Position numbers and translations under genes: made by a program. Below are positions 38,301-49,148 of a stretch of 64,000 nt of DNA, one piece after another. Source of the stretch: Eunapius fragilis. Lineage: Eukaryota > Porifera > Demospongiae > Spongillida > Spongillidae. Location: contig OY811981.1 in NCBI GenBank assembly GCA_963681505.1, forward strand, positions 3,164,572-3,228,571, written 5' to 3'. Within the stretch, counting starts at the first letter, position 1. Each line of letters begins with the position of its first letter. Below the pieces are notes generated by a model. That model saw nothing but the letters and a program-made list of their open reading frames with translations. It did no database searches and was not told the origin of the DNA.

Positions 38301-41300
38301 CTTGAGACAAATAACCACGCGCGGGTCATGGACTACCTCAAACAGCGAGGAGGATCGCAAGGCGGACCCAAGGGAAGTGACCTCGTTAATAACCTCAAGA
38401 ACGAAACGGAGGGCAGGTCGCGTGAGTCGGGCAGAGATGCTATCCTCCTCCTGCATGCGTCGCAGGGGGAACTGTCTTTACTGAAAGCAGGGATATCCAA
38501 AAATCCCTCTGCAGTGAACGTGCGGGGTCCAAAGGGGGAATCGCTGCTTCACGCTGCATGCCTATTTGGGCACCTGGATGTCGCTGAGTACTTGGTCTAC
38601 GACTGCCACCTCGACATAAACAGTCTTGACAACGACGGTCACTCGCCTGTTTTCAATGCCGCGCACGAAGGCCACGCTCCGGTGCTCAAGTTCCTGGCAC
38701 GGCAGGGCTGTGACCTGAACCTAAAGGACATCCACGGTCGCAGGCCTCTCCACTACGCATCCCAAAATGGTCATCTCTTTTGCGTCAGAGTGCTGATTGA
38801 AGAGTACAACTGTGATGTCAATATCCTGGACAACAGCGGAGTCACACCGATCCTTCTCTCTGCTGAGGCGGGTAAGGTGGACGTCTTCCATTTCCTTTTA
38901 AGGCAGGGCAAAGCCGATGCCACTTTGAGAAACAAGAAAGGTAGAAGCGCGCTTCACTGTGCAAGTCAGCAGGGTTGTGTGCTCATTGTGGCAACGTTGC
39001 TTTCCGAGGGCAAAATGGACTGCATGGATATTGACACTGTCCACGGAGTCACTGCTGTCCACCTAGCTGCCAACAACGGACACCTTGAGGTTCTCAAACT
39101 TCTGTCGGCCCAGCCAAATTGCAACTGTGATTTTCCGGATTTCCACGAACACACGCCGCTTTACTACGCAAGCCTCGGAGGACATTACAGCTGTGCCAAG
39201 TATCTCGTCGAGGAAAAGAAATGCAACCCTCATATCAAAGACGCAAACGGTGTTTCGCCATTGTCTGTAGCGAAGAACCTTGGCCACAGTAAAATGTTTG
39301 CGCTTCTCAGTAATTATAGTAATGAGAAGAAGGAAACTAGCAATCTGCAGAAGAACACTAGTAACGATCTGTCAGGTATTATGGAATCAATGTCTGGAGA
39401 TTTCAGCAGCGATGAAGCATTGAGCGTACATGTGTTGCTGTTAGCATCGTCGGGCAACATATCACAGTTAAAAGAAGCCATCGAAAATAATCCTGCCGCT
39501 GCAAATGTTTTAAGTCCTCAGGGAGGAACATTGCTACACCAGGCTAGCTTTACTGGGCAGCAGTCAGTTGTTGAGTATTTGGTAAATGACATTAAACTTG
39601 ACATTAATTTGAAAGATGACGATGGCCATACGCCCATTCACAATGCCGCACACGAGGGACATGTGGAAGTGGTAAGATTCCTTGGATCGTGTCCCAACTG
39701 TAATGTAAATGCTAAAGATAAAAATGGCCGCCTGCCGATTCATTACAGTACTCAGAATGGTCATCTAGCCGTGGTGACAGTATTGGTGGAGGAATTCAAG
39801 TGTGACGTCAACGCAGAAGATAGAACAGGGGTAACACCATTCCAACTTTGTGCCGAAGGAGGCCACCCTGATGTGTTTGAATTCTGCCTATCCTCCGGAA
39901 AGGGCAGCATCTCCCACCAAGACCGAAATGGCAGAAATGTGCTGCACTGTGCCAGCCAGCAGGGCTGTATCCCAATCGTAAAACTGCTGCTCTTGCAATG
40001 CAAAGCAGACGTCGCGGTGAAGGACAAGGTGCACGGGGTGACTGCCCTGCACCTCTCTGCCGGCTGCGATCACCTGGAGGTCGTAAAGCTCATATGCTCC
40101 GTTATCAGGAAGGCCTCCGGCACATGTGATATCCTCGACAACCACGGGCGAACGCCTTTGCACTACGCGTGCCAAGACGGCGCCTTGTCCGCCGTGAAGT
40201 ACCTCGTCTCCGAGCAGCAGTGCAACCCGCACTGCCAGGACCAGAAAGGAATAACCCCGTACCACCTCGCCGCCCTGAAAGCAAACACGGAGGTGGCGGA
40301 CTACATCAAGTCTCATTGCGCCAAGCCAAGCAACACAGGCGCAGACGGCACGTCTGGAGGCAGCAGCAATCAGGGCCGCTCTGCGCCCCGGGGCGACGAC
40401 TGGATCAAAACAGTCCTATCCCAGCAACCTGAGGCGCTGGCGGTGCGTCTGGTCGTGGTGGAAGGGAACTTTGCGAAGCTGAAGCAGCTGGTCCACCACA
40501 ACGGCACGTCGATCCTCAAGCAGAAGGGACCCCAAGGTGAGAGCGTGCTGCACAACGCCGCTGCCGCGGGGCACCTGGAGATTGTCCAGTACCTGGTCCA
40601 GGAGTGCAGCCTGAGCGTGAACGACCAGGACGAGGATGGCCACACCCCGCTCCACAACGCCGCCCACGACGGCTACCTGGACGTGGTGAAGTTCCTGATG
40701 AGCTACAACGACTGCAACATAAACAGCAAAGACAAGAGTGGTCGCATGCCTATTCATTACGGAGCCCAGAATGGCCACCTGGACAGCGTCAAAGCGCTTG
40801 TTCTGGAGGGAAAGTGCAGCTACGCATCGGGCGACAACAAAGGATCGACGCCGCTGCACCTTGCCGCGTTTAATGGCCACAAAATGATAGTGGTGTTCCT
40901 GTTGTCTCAGAAGAACTCCAAGGCGGACATCCTCGACAAGTGCAACCGCACTCCCCTGCACTGCGCCAGCCAGGAGGGACACGCCGACGTTGTGCAGTAC
41001 CTGGTCACAGATCACCGAGCCGACGTCACTCTCAAGGACCTCGAGCACAAGGTGACAGCGCTTCACCTCGCGGCCAGCAACGGTCACCTGGACATCGTGA
41101 AGTTCCTCTGCTCCCAACCAAAGTGCGATCCCGACGCGATCGAGCAGCTCGGCCGGAGCCCACTCCACTGCGCATGCGCCGGCGGCCACACCAGCATCGT
41201 CAAGTACCTGGTCAGCGAAAAGAATTGCGACTGTAGCCGCAAGGACGAGATCGGGTTTACTCCCGTGGAAGTGGCTGCGATGCAGGGCAACTCGGAGATC

Positions 41301-42595
41301 ACGGACTTCTTCAAGCAGAAGGGCAAGTCGTCCAACAGGAGCTCGGACCTGCCGTTGGATCGGCTGGGGAAGTTGAGGCGAGGCATGCAGTGGACCGCGG
41401 AGTCCGGGGGAGGCGAGCTCAAGTTCCGCATGCACGCCGTAGCGGGCGAACTGCAGAAGATGAAGGAGGACATACAAGCGGGCGGTACCGACATGATCAG
41501 GAGCTTGGGTCCCAGCGGGGAGACTGTCATGCACAACGCCGCCGCGGCCGGTCACGCCGACATCGTGGAGTTTCTAATTAAAGAGCACTCGTGCGACGTG
41601 AACGGCACGGACGAGGACGGTCACACGCCGCTGCACCTGGCCGCCCACGACGGCTACGTGGCCGTTGCGGAGGTCCTGCTGACCCAGCGCTGCAACGTGG
41701 ACCCGCAGGACAACCACCAGAGGACCCCCCTCCACTACGCCGCCCAGAACGGACACTTGAACATGGTCAAATTCCTCGTCGATAAAGCCAAGTGCAGTGT
41801 CGCGCCGACGGACGAGAAGATGATAACGCCGTTCCACCTGGCCGCCGGCAACGGGAAGCTGGACATAGTCGAGTACCTGTTTGGTAAAGGCTGTGACCCT
41901 CACCAACTGGATAAGAGTGGCCGCAGTGGTATCCATTACGCCAGCCAGGAGGGCAAACTGGACGTGATCAAGTACCTGGTGACGCAGCTCGGGTGCAGCT
42001 GCATTGCCATGGATCAAGACCACGGGGTGACCCCAATACACCTGGCAGCTGCCAAGGGCTACACCGACATATTGTCGTTCTTTGGGTCGCAGAACCAGTG
42101 CATGAATGCCATGGACATGAAGGACGACCATGGCCGCACCCCTTTGCACTACGCCTGCCAACATGGCCGCCGCGACGCGACCAAGCTGCTGTTCAGCCAG
42201 CATCACTGCAATCCTCTGGAGATGGATCAGCTTGGAGCTACGCCCATTGATCTGGCAAAGCGAAACGGACATTCTGGGATTGCAAAGTTCCTAACTGGAG
42301 GGGAAGAGGTAGTGTGGGAACACAGCCTGTGGTGCTGTGGGGGGGGGGGGGGGGGGGGAATGTTGCTTAATAGTGAGTTGTGTGTTTGTATGTGAGGGTA
42401 GATTTGACTACCTGTATGTGTACCTATAGAGATCACATTGTGTCTGAATGGGCTTGCATACTGTTTATGCTTTTTTTTTTCCCCCCCCAGATGAGTTCAG
42501 ATGGAGATGTAAAAGAACAGTCAGCAGAAGAAGGGTTAGTGGCTGCATTTTTGTACCTAAAAAACCAATGTTGTGCATTATCACAGAATAACTAA
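32319..42595 (+). CDS. Giant ankyrin-repeat protein, about 3,364 aa
   Basis: Exon 32319-42308 (3,330 codons) is joined in phase 0 to 42491-42595 (34 codons plus stop). The ATG at 32319 lies four bases after an acceptor-like ccag; the open frame further 5' has no ATG. Order: an N-terminal ankyrin-like segment (residues about 1-115); a 16-copy 8-residue repeat (about 127-254); a short ankyrin block; a Ser/Arg-rich linker; then eight modules of about 300-350 residues. Each module begins with an xxGDLxxLKExx helix pair and contains about nine ankyrin repeats of the GRTPLHYACQNGHLxVVKYLV type, so about 75 in total. Many Cys residues precede the beta-hairpins. No kinase, death, TM or signal segment is visible. 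Probable role is a cytoplasmic binding scaffold. An alternative 3' structure uses donor 42533 and an acceptor near 42951, ending in EEGLSRCLQQ. Confidence 0.88.
32697..33152 (+). repeat. 24-bp coding minisatellite (EPTNMLSG)n
   Basis: Sixteen in-frame 24-bp units encoding EPTNMLSG or close variants (MFSG, VLSA, VLSG), then about three degenerate units (EATQVPNR, EPAKPLSG, EATKVP). It links the N-terminal segment to the first ankyrin block. The opposite strand also stays open, giving false frames. Confidence 0.95.
42340..42358. repeat. G homopolymer in ankyrin-gene intron
   Basis: A run of about 18 G lies 30 bp after the donor of the 182-bp intron 42309-42490, whose 3' end is a T/C run before the AG. 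Confidence 0.85.
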
Positions 42596-43166
42596 ATTAG
42601 ATGGTCCTTTCTAATGTGTGTGCAGAGGTTATAGCATTAAATAGGAACATGTAACTACACTTAAAAGTAGACAGTGTATTGATAAAATGTTTAAGTGCAA
42701 ACAGCAATTGCTCTAATTGAATGTTGGGTCATTATTTCAACTTGAATTATACGTTTTTTTCTAGTTGCCAAAGGACTAAGCTCAATACATTCATTTAAAT
42801 GTTAATGTTACTGAACTATATATCGTTGTACACGTTTTATGATTGCCATGAATAATTTTAACTTGGTCAGTTCATTAATGTCTAATGTACTAATGTTATT
42901 GAACTGTACTGTGTAATATCATGAGGTGTCTTGCTTTTGTTTTCTTTCAGACTATCCAGATGCCTTCAACAGTAACTTAAATATAAACATTGTGATGATG
43001 CTAAAAAAATCTGTGCATTTATACATAGTATGTGCTTATGTACTTGATTTGTTTTGATGGTGTGTAAATGAATTGCCAATACAATAACTGAAGATTGAAG
43101 ATTGTTAGTCTTGAGGTTATAAAAACTGATATAATGCACAACAAAGATTCATTTTCATGTATGTGG

Positions 43167-46100
43167 TCAGTCTGTGGCTAGGTGATCTCTGCCCTCATCA
43201 ACAATGTCACAAATCGATTTTACCAAGCTGCTGAAATAGTCGCTCCTTTCTGCATAGAGGTGATGGCCAGCATGTGATATTGTATGCGATGTGAAATATG
43301 CACATGGCCTCTTTTGTTGGATCCAGCTTCCAGTGACTTCATTGTTTAGCCAGGAATGTGATCCTATGATGAGTGTAATACCAATCCTGTCTTGCAGGTG
43401 GTCTATCCGGTTCAGTATTGGACGCTTGGCCCAGCCGTACAGGTGCTGGATGTGATAGTAACCAGCTTCGCCACTGTATAAATAAATAAATAAATAAATC
43501 ATTATTCCAATTGCATCCATACGTATATTAAATAAACTGTAGAACAAAATTGTTAATAATGAGAAATTATTGAGTGTTATAGCATTGTTATGGTTTGTAC
43601 AGCTATTTATTCGTACCTTGGGGTTTGTGCATTGCAGTGATAGAGATAGGTAACGAAGGACTCTCCAAGGTAGTGGACAAGGTCTGGTCTGGTTTTGTGC
43701 AAGAAATAAGGCCCTACAGAGCAGTTAATGTATTCAGTACGTACCACTCCCACGTACGAAATGGGGGAGGTTCAGCCCTCTTCCACACTATACTCACCTA
43801 AAGGGCCAGCAACTCTGATAGGAGCTAAAGGATAGAAGGTAAACACCTTGTCGATCTTGACAGCTATGCGGATCCCATCCGGCAGTTCCCTCAGCGCCTG
43901 TTCAGCATCCTCCGGTCCAGGACCCTCCGCAAATCCCCAAGGATCGACCAGGACAATGTGACGCACGCACGAAGGATACTTCATCCCGTAGCAGCAGGCG
44001 AGGAAGGCTCCAAAGCTGTGGCCAAGCATGATGAATTGGTCAAGCTCCATGGCAACCCTCCACCGCTCTATGATGTCCACAAACTCCTCCTCCGCTGTGT
44101 TGGGATCGGGAGTAAAGTCATAGCGGGAGCTCCGACCAAACCCGGGGAGGTCAAAGGTTATGACCGTCCTGTCGGTACAGAGCAAGGACACGTTTTTGTG
44201 ATAGCACAGCGACGTCGCCCCGAAGCCATGCATCATGACGAGGGGACAGTTCTGCTGGTGCGGTTGCTGTCCAGATGGTTTGAAAATGAATGTACGGATG
44301 TAGGTGCCATCACCAAGGTCGACCATTTTGCTGTCATAACTTGAAGGGATAGCTGGCAGTCAACATGTGTGTGAAATGCGTATAATATATAGGCTTAATA
44401 GCGATGTGACATAATGGTGTACATTAAAATATTAAAATACAATGACATGATGTGCCCGGGCCAGACGTCGACAATAATTCATTTTTAATTACTTTATTGA
44501 GTTTCGTTACTTCAGCCAATATTGTCGGCAAAGCTTTTAAATTGGGATTGATGACGAATTAGGTAGCACTTCCCCACAAGCTGTGCAAAAGAGCTAGAGT
44601 CCGTAGATGGCTTCACTGCATAACAACGGTGCAAATGTGCATGTAAATATCGTATGTGTGATATTTCCGCTATAGTAAATGAAAGCTTTATATTCAATTT
44701 AAGTTTACTACGGTGTTGATGTCACATATGTAATATTTACTAGCACATTTGCACCACATTGTAAATCCAAACTTATTATGCAGTGCTTGTAATTGAGGCA
44801 CTGAAGATCTGGGGCCAACAACGAGAAATTATCATCAGAAGTTAACCTTTCCATTACTTAGATAGTGGAGCTAATTCCTTGGAACACCGGTACATTTCGA
44901 CCAATCCATGTGTTTTGCAACTCTATCGAGACTAAGCCACTGTTGCACTGCAGCTGTTACGCATGTCGGGAAGTTTAATTAACGTTCGTATTATAGCAAT
45001 GATCTTCTGAAGGAACTGGGCGTAGAGATTGTATGTTGGGAAGCGAAACCTACTGATCTACACAAAACACTTCAGCAATGTACATGATGCAAATATAAAA
45101 AATGAGACAAATCAATTTATTTATTAATTCACAATTGATTTAATTGACAGTAAAATCAAACGCGAACCAAACGCACTTGATTTTACTGTGAAATCATGCG
45201 TTGATTTAACAACTGATTAAAATTCCGTTGTGAAATCAATAACTGATTTGACATGCTTTTCGCTGTGACGTACGTACATGCACTTTTGAGATTAGCGTGC
45301 ACACAACCTGTTACAGGTTGCTCATGATCAGTTGTTAATATCAGTTGGATTGACTAACATGCAGAATTCACATATTAAAAAGTAGTTAATGTCAAATGTG
45401 TATTATGAAACATCATCATAAGTACAGAACCATGCATGCATTCGTCAGGGTTCTCCTTGCAAATATGTCATTAGTGCACTCATAATAAATCTCAAGGTCA
45501 TAATGAATTGTGGATTTTAAGTAGGTTTTCATATACTAACAAAACCAGTATTCAAAAGAGGCTGTATACATGTATGAGTGGTTAATGCGCCAATAATTTA
45601 CCATGCCCTCCTTCATTAATATTCATAACCATCAGCCGAAAATCCTGGATCCGCCCGTGTAATGATAGTGTCTATATACATTCATATATATCCACAGTAG
45701 TAGCACGTGATGCCTAGTTTTGTTATTAATTGCTATTCTTTTACACTTAGCAGTATAATATGATACTTCCACCAGACTGATACCAACATCGTAGCTCCAC
45801 CCACAAGTTGCGATGATTAGGCCAAAGATATGCATAAATACATGCATCGGATCATCAGCAGGCCCCGGGCCCACAGGGTCAAAAGTTGGTGCGGGCCAAT
45901 TATAATGGGCTTGCGGGGGTGTCGAAGGTTTTGAACACATCATTAATCTTAACTTGATGCGCACATGCTTTTCGTTCACGACCTAAACGCCCACATATAG
46001 TTACATTCTCCCATAGTTTGGAAGTTGCATGGTGCTGCTTGTGCCGGCCGCCGGCGTCGGAATATTTATGTACATGTACAGCGCATGCAGGTACTCGTCC

Positions 46101-46303
46101 GATATCGATGGGCAAAAGCGCCTCTGTGCAGGTGATACAGCAGCTGCAGAGCTAAATAGCGCGCCTACGTGATTACTTTAAAAACGTCGATCACTGCTGA
46201 GACAAAATGCTGCGTCATCACTCTAACCTGTCAGTACGTCTCTCTCAGCCGATTCAAGCTTCTCCGCTGACGTTGCTTTCCATGACGGAAGCCACTTCAA
46301 CAT
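43167..46303 (-). CDS. ABHD4: ABHD4/ABHD5-like alpha/beta hydrolase
   Basis: Exons 46303-46228, 44352-43798, 43713-43617 and 43473-43167 total 1,035 nt (344 aa), in frame throughout. The family length is about 340-350 aa. The N-terminus WLPSWKATSAEKLESAE matches the Trp-rich lipid-droplet/membrane start of ABHD4/5. Then come MMHGFGA, FDLPGFGRSS, the nucleophile elbow GHSFG (Ser138, as in ABHD4; ABHD5 has Asn), VDPWGFAE, YHCNAQTPSGE, YGWAKRP and GHHLYAE (His313). Two odd points: the usual catalytic Asp position appears to be Asn286 (SWLNNE), and the family HX4D motif is H313-X4-Glu318. Expected role is N-acyl-phospholipid (lyso)hydrolysis or lipolysis control; activity is uncertain. Its 3' end converges with that of the ankyrin gene. 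Confidence 0.93.
44614..44785. mobile_element. Short inverted-repeat element in ABHD intron 1
   Basis: The ends are cactgcataa and ttatgcagtg, with inner blocks ggtgcaaatgtgcatgtaaa and tttactagcacatttgcacc. About 170 bp, MITE-like, with no coding capacity. Confidence 0.7.
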
Positions 46304-47398
46304 GACGACGACACAACAGAAGACGTCGCTACGGTGCAAGATAGTTAGATGTATAGATAGTGATGTGGCACGAGTATCCGGTCACCACCCAACAGATTAC
46401 GTCACCATGCAAAGGATAAAAATTCCATTATTACGTAGTACATGTAGATGCGCTTACGCACAAGGAATGCTACGTAAAATAAATTCGTTGTGCTTAATTC
46501 CACTAACCAGAAGGGGTAAAAAAATACTTTTGTGTCAAGCTTTCCTAATATTGTAATATCAGTGCCACAGATATCGATGGGGGTGTTTATGTAGCAAAGT
46601 TTCAGATTACTTCATTTCCATAATACCTACATTAAAAAATATACTATACATCTGCAGTATATATAGTACAACTGATATATCGGCCTTTTTCAGCAAAAAT
46701 CTATAATATTATCTATATCGTTCCCGTGTTGCTTCGGTTTGTAAACACTTTTGTACACACACACGTACCTCATGAGCCTCAGTGGCGAGGGGGCGAGGCA
46801 GCTACTATAATAGTTACAATGTATTATATTAATGCCAACGTTTTCACGCTATAACTGAAGGGGTTTCAGAAATGGACATCGCACTGCTGGGTGGCTACAA
46901 CATTCGTATTCATCGCGCATGGATGAACCGTGTATGAATATTCAATGCATGCCTCCGCCCCGTTTACACAAATGCATTCCAGGCGTGTATTGTTCAACGC
47001 GGTACTGCTCTGATATAACGTAGTTCTCGCGAACCTACAGATACATGGACAGCACAGCAGGAGTGCCTGCGGGTTGTTTGCGGTTGGATCGATCAGAGTG
47101 TAGTGTCGGCGAAACTGTGGGCGTGTACTGGATTTTCCCAAATTACGCGCACGTACCAAACAGCAGAGAGTGGATTGGAGTGTTTGAAGGCGGTAAGTTA
47201 GTGTAGATGAGATACATACGCACTGTACGCGTTACGTTAAAATTGGTGTGTGCACATATGTGTGGATGTGTACCTGTTTGTCGTTGCCTGTGTGTAGTTG
47301 GGCGTAGCCCGACCTTCGCGTTTTGGGGGAAGGTCGGGTATCAAGCCTATACCTGGATTTGTACCCATCTGATAGCGAGTGTGGGCTATTATCACATA
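46304..47398. other. Stretch upstream of ABHD-like gene
   Basis: It probably contains the promoter of the minus-strand ABHD-like gene. No core element is certain, and no coding family is recognised in the small frames at 46302-46556 and 46866-47159. Confidence 0.4.
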
Positions 47399-48459
47399 CA
47401 GTATCCCTACCCCTATATCAACCCACCCTCATATCAACCTTGGGAAAATATGTCCTATTCATACTTACATAGTGATGTTAGGCTAAGGTTTTGTGTTCCT
47501 AGGGTTCCACTCAACCCACCCTAATGAGTTCACTTTGTGATGGAATCTTATTACAAGGTGGCTTACCCGTTGATTCTCCCAGCAGTTATTAACGGAATAC
47601 TACTGCATGTAAACCTTCACCCAAAGAAAACAAACTTACCTGTACAGTACCTGTACAGTATACCGTGTATCATGCAACATGTTGATGGATATGGTTGACA
47701 AATGTGTACGGTACCATACAAATTGTAGCAGCAGCATTGCATCCCAACACAACGTCCGTCATGCAGCCCCTCGATCAGGGTATCATTGCTTGCTTTAAAT
47801 GCGAGTGGCGGGCGACGCTTGTGTCGTGGCTGCTGCATGGAGGAGGCGGGGTGAGGGCAGGACAAGCTGGGCAGCTGGCTTCTCCAGATGTGAAGCAGGC
47901 TAGGTTGTGGGCGCGGGATGCACTGATGAGGTGATTCCTGATGAGGTGATTAAGAACTGCTGGCGAAAGGCCGGTATCCTCTCCTTCGAGGTGAACCAGA
48001 GGTACATCGAGGACAAGAGAAGGTCAGTAAAGGCGATGCTCAGATGCAGAAGGCAGCAGATCATCTTGCTGATCTTTTTGGAAAGCTGAGCACAGTCTTC
48101 TTTGAACCTGAGGAGGAGGCTGTACGTGAGTTTGATTCTGCGTGCTAACGGAGGAGGGGATGGATGCACTGGTTGCGTTTGGTCCTGTGGTACAGATAAT
48201 GATTGATTGTGAGCCTGACGCCGATTATGATGCTTTCGTGAAGGCGGTGTTTGACGAGATTGAGGCTGAGGAGCGTGTGGAGGGGAGGACTCAGAGTGTG
48301 ATTCTGACGTAGAGGTAGTACTAGTGAACAAGCCTATACTGTCATTTCGTTGAATCTGGCTCGCGAGAAGGTGAGGGAGCCCATGGTGTTATGTGAGTCT
48401 CCCATTGACTTCAGACAAAACCAAGCTCATAGGAAGCATTGGGTAGATCAGTTAGCAAG

Positions 48460-48715
48460 TTTAGGACCAGCTCACAATCTACAAGGAGCCACCGCCTGAG
48501 GCGCAGTCAGAAATCACTGATTTTTTTTTCCAGCCTAGTGGCAATGACTAGAAACAGAATCTTAACAGATTTGGTTTGTAATGAAGTTCACTTGATTCCC
48601 GAGTGTTTGCGGTGCCCATACCCTCTTACCTCATATCAACCTGGCTCGTATTCCGTTAATATAAATGCTGGGAGGGTCAACAGGGGCATAATTGGCATAA
48701 ACCATCTTCTATAAG
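48460..48715. repeat. Repeat copy shared with 61700-61955
   Basis: A 256-bp segment within the pogo-like element that is about 96 percent identical by eye to 61700-61955, in direct orientation (gttaggaccagctcacaa through ggggcataattggcataaac). Confidence 0.9.
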
Positions 48716-48760
48716 ATTCCTTCACAAGGTGAATCTCATTAGCGGTGGGTCGCTATATCA

Positions 48761-48924
48761 CAGCCAAATCTTAACAACCCGGTTACAGGAATGATTGCTG
48801 AACGGATCTGTTCCAGATTGTTGTGACAACTTCATGCCGTGAATGTTGTCACAACAGAATGGCAACAATCTGGAACAGATCCGTTCAGTAATCATTCCTG
48901 CATCAGGTTGTTAAGATTTGGCTG
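48761..48924. repeat. Hairpin inside pogo-like element
   Basis: The arms cagccaaatcttaacaacc and ggttgttaagatttggctg, then gaatgattgctgaacggatc and gatccgttcagtaatcattc, pair over about 75 bp with a short loop. It is either a nested foldback element or part of the element's own structure. Confidence 0.85.
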
Positions 48925-49086
48925 TGCTAGGAAACTTACATCATTATGTTTCCCACATGTACTGTACCCTCATATCAACCCCCATGGTATAAGGGGGTTG
49001 ATATAAGGGTAGGGATACTGTATATGGGCTATTATCACATATACATGTAGCCACATAAGCTATCAGATGGCAGGGGCGGATGCAGG

Positions 49087-49096
<10 letters not shown>

Positions 49097-49146
<50 letters not shown>
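49097..49146. repeat. TG microsatellite
   Basis: An uninterrupted (TG)n run of about 50 bp. Confidence 0.92.

Positions 49147-49148
<2 letters not shown>

Larger units (their letters stand above)
47399..49020 (+). mobile_element. Degenerate pogo/Tigger-like DNA transposon
   Basis: The 1,622-bp element is bounded by cagtatccctacccctatat and atataagggtagggatactg, flanked on both sides by TA. A decayed transposase reads on the plus strand. At about 47715-47880 it has LHPNTTSVMQPLDQGIIACF, the conserved block before the last acidic residue of the DDE domain in Tigger/pogo and CENP-B relatives. After a frameshift comes PDEVIKNCWRKAGI (about 47945-48000), then an acidic tail to about 48310. Frameshifts and stops make it non-functional. 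The 3' part carries a hairpin at 48761-48924. Confidence 0.82.

Noticed and set aside
40416..41555. 379-residue minus-strand frame
   Set aside because: It is antisense to the GC-rich part of the ankyrin exon, where few stops occur; no independent protein features.
32319..42308. Bacterial symbiont contamination or transfer as the source of the ankyrin gene
   Set aside because: A spliced 3' exon, intronic G-run, flanking animal genes on both sides and contiguous sequence argue for a native gene. A very old transfer cannot be excluded from this sequence.
44326..44339. Use of the Met at 44326 or the AG at 44340 as the 5' end of the ABHD exon
   Set aside because: The AG at 44353-44354 gives the correct phase with the upstream exon 46303-46228 and restores the family alignment without gaps.
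49060..49100. Possible transposon end (caggggcggatgcagg) near the TG tract
   Set aside because: Only one end resembles the gtggcggatccagg type; no partner end was found nearby.
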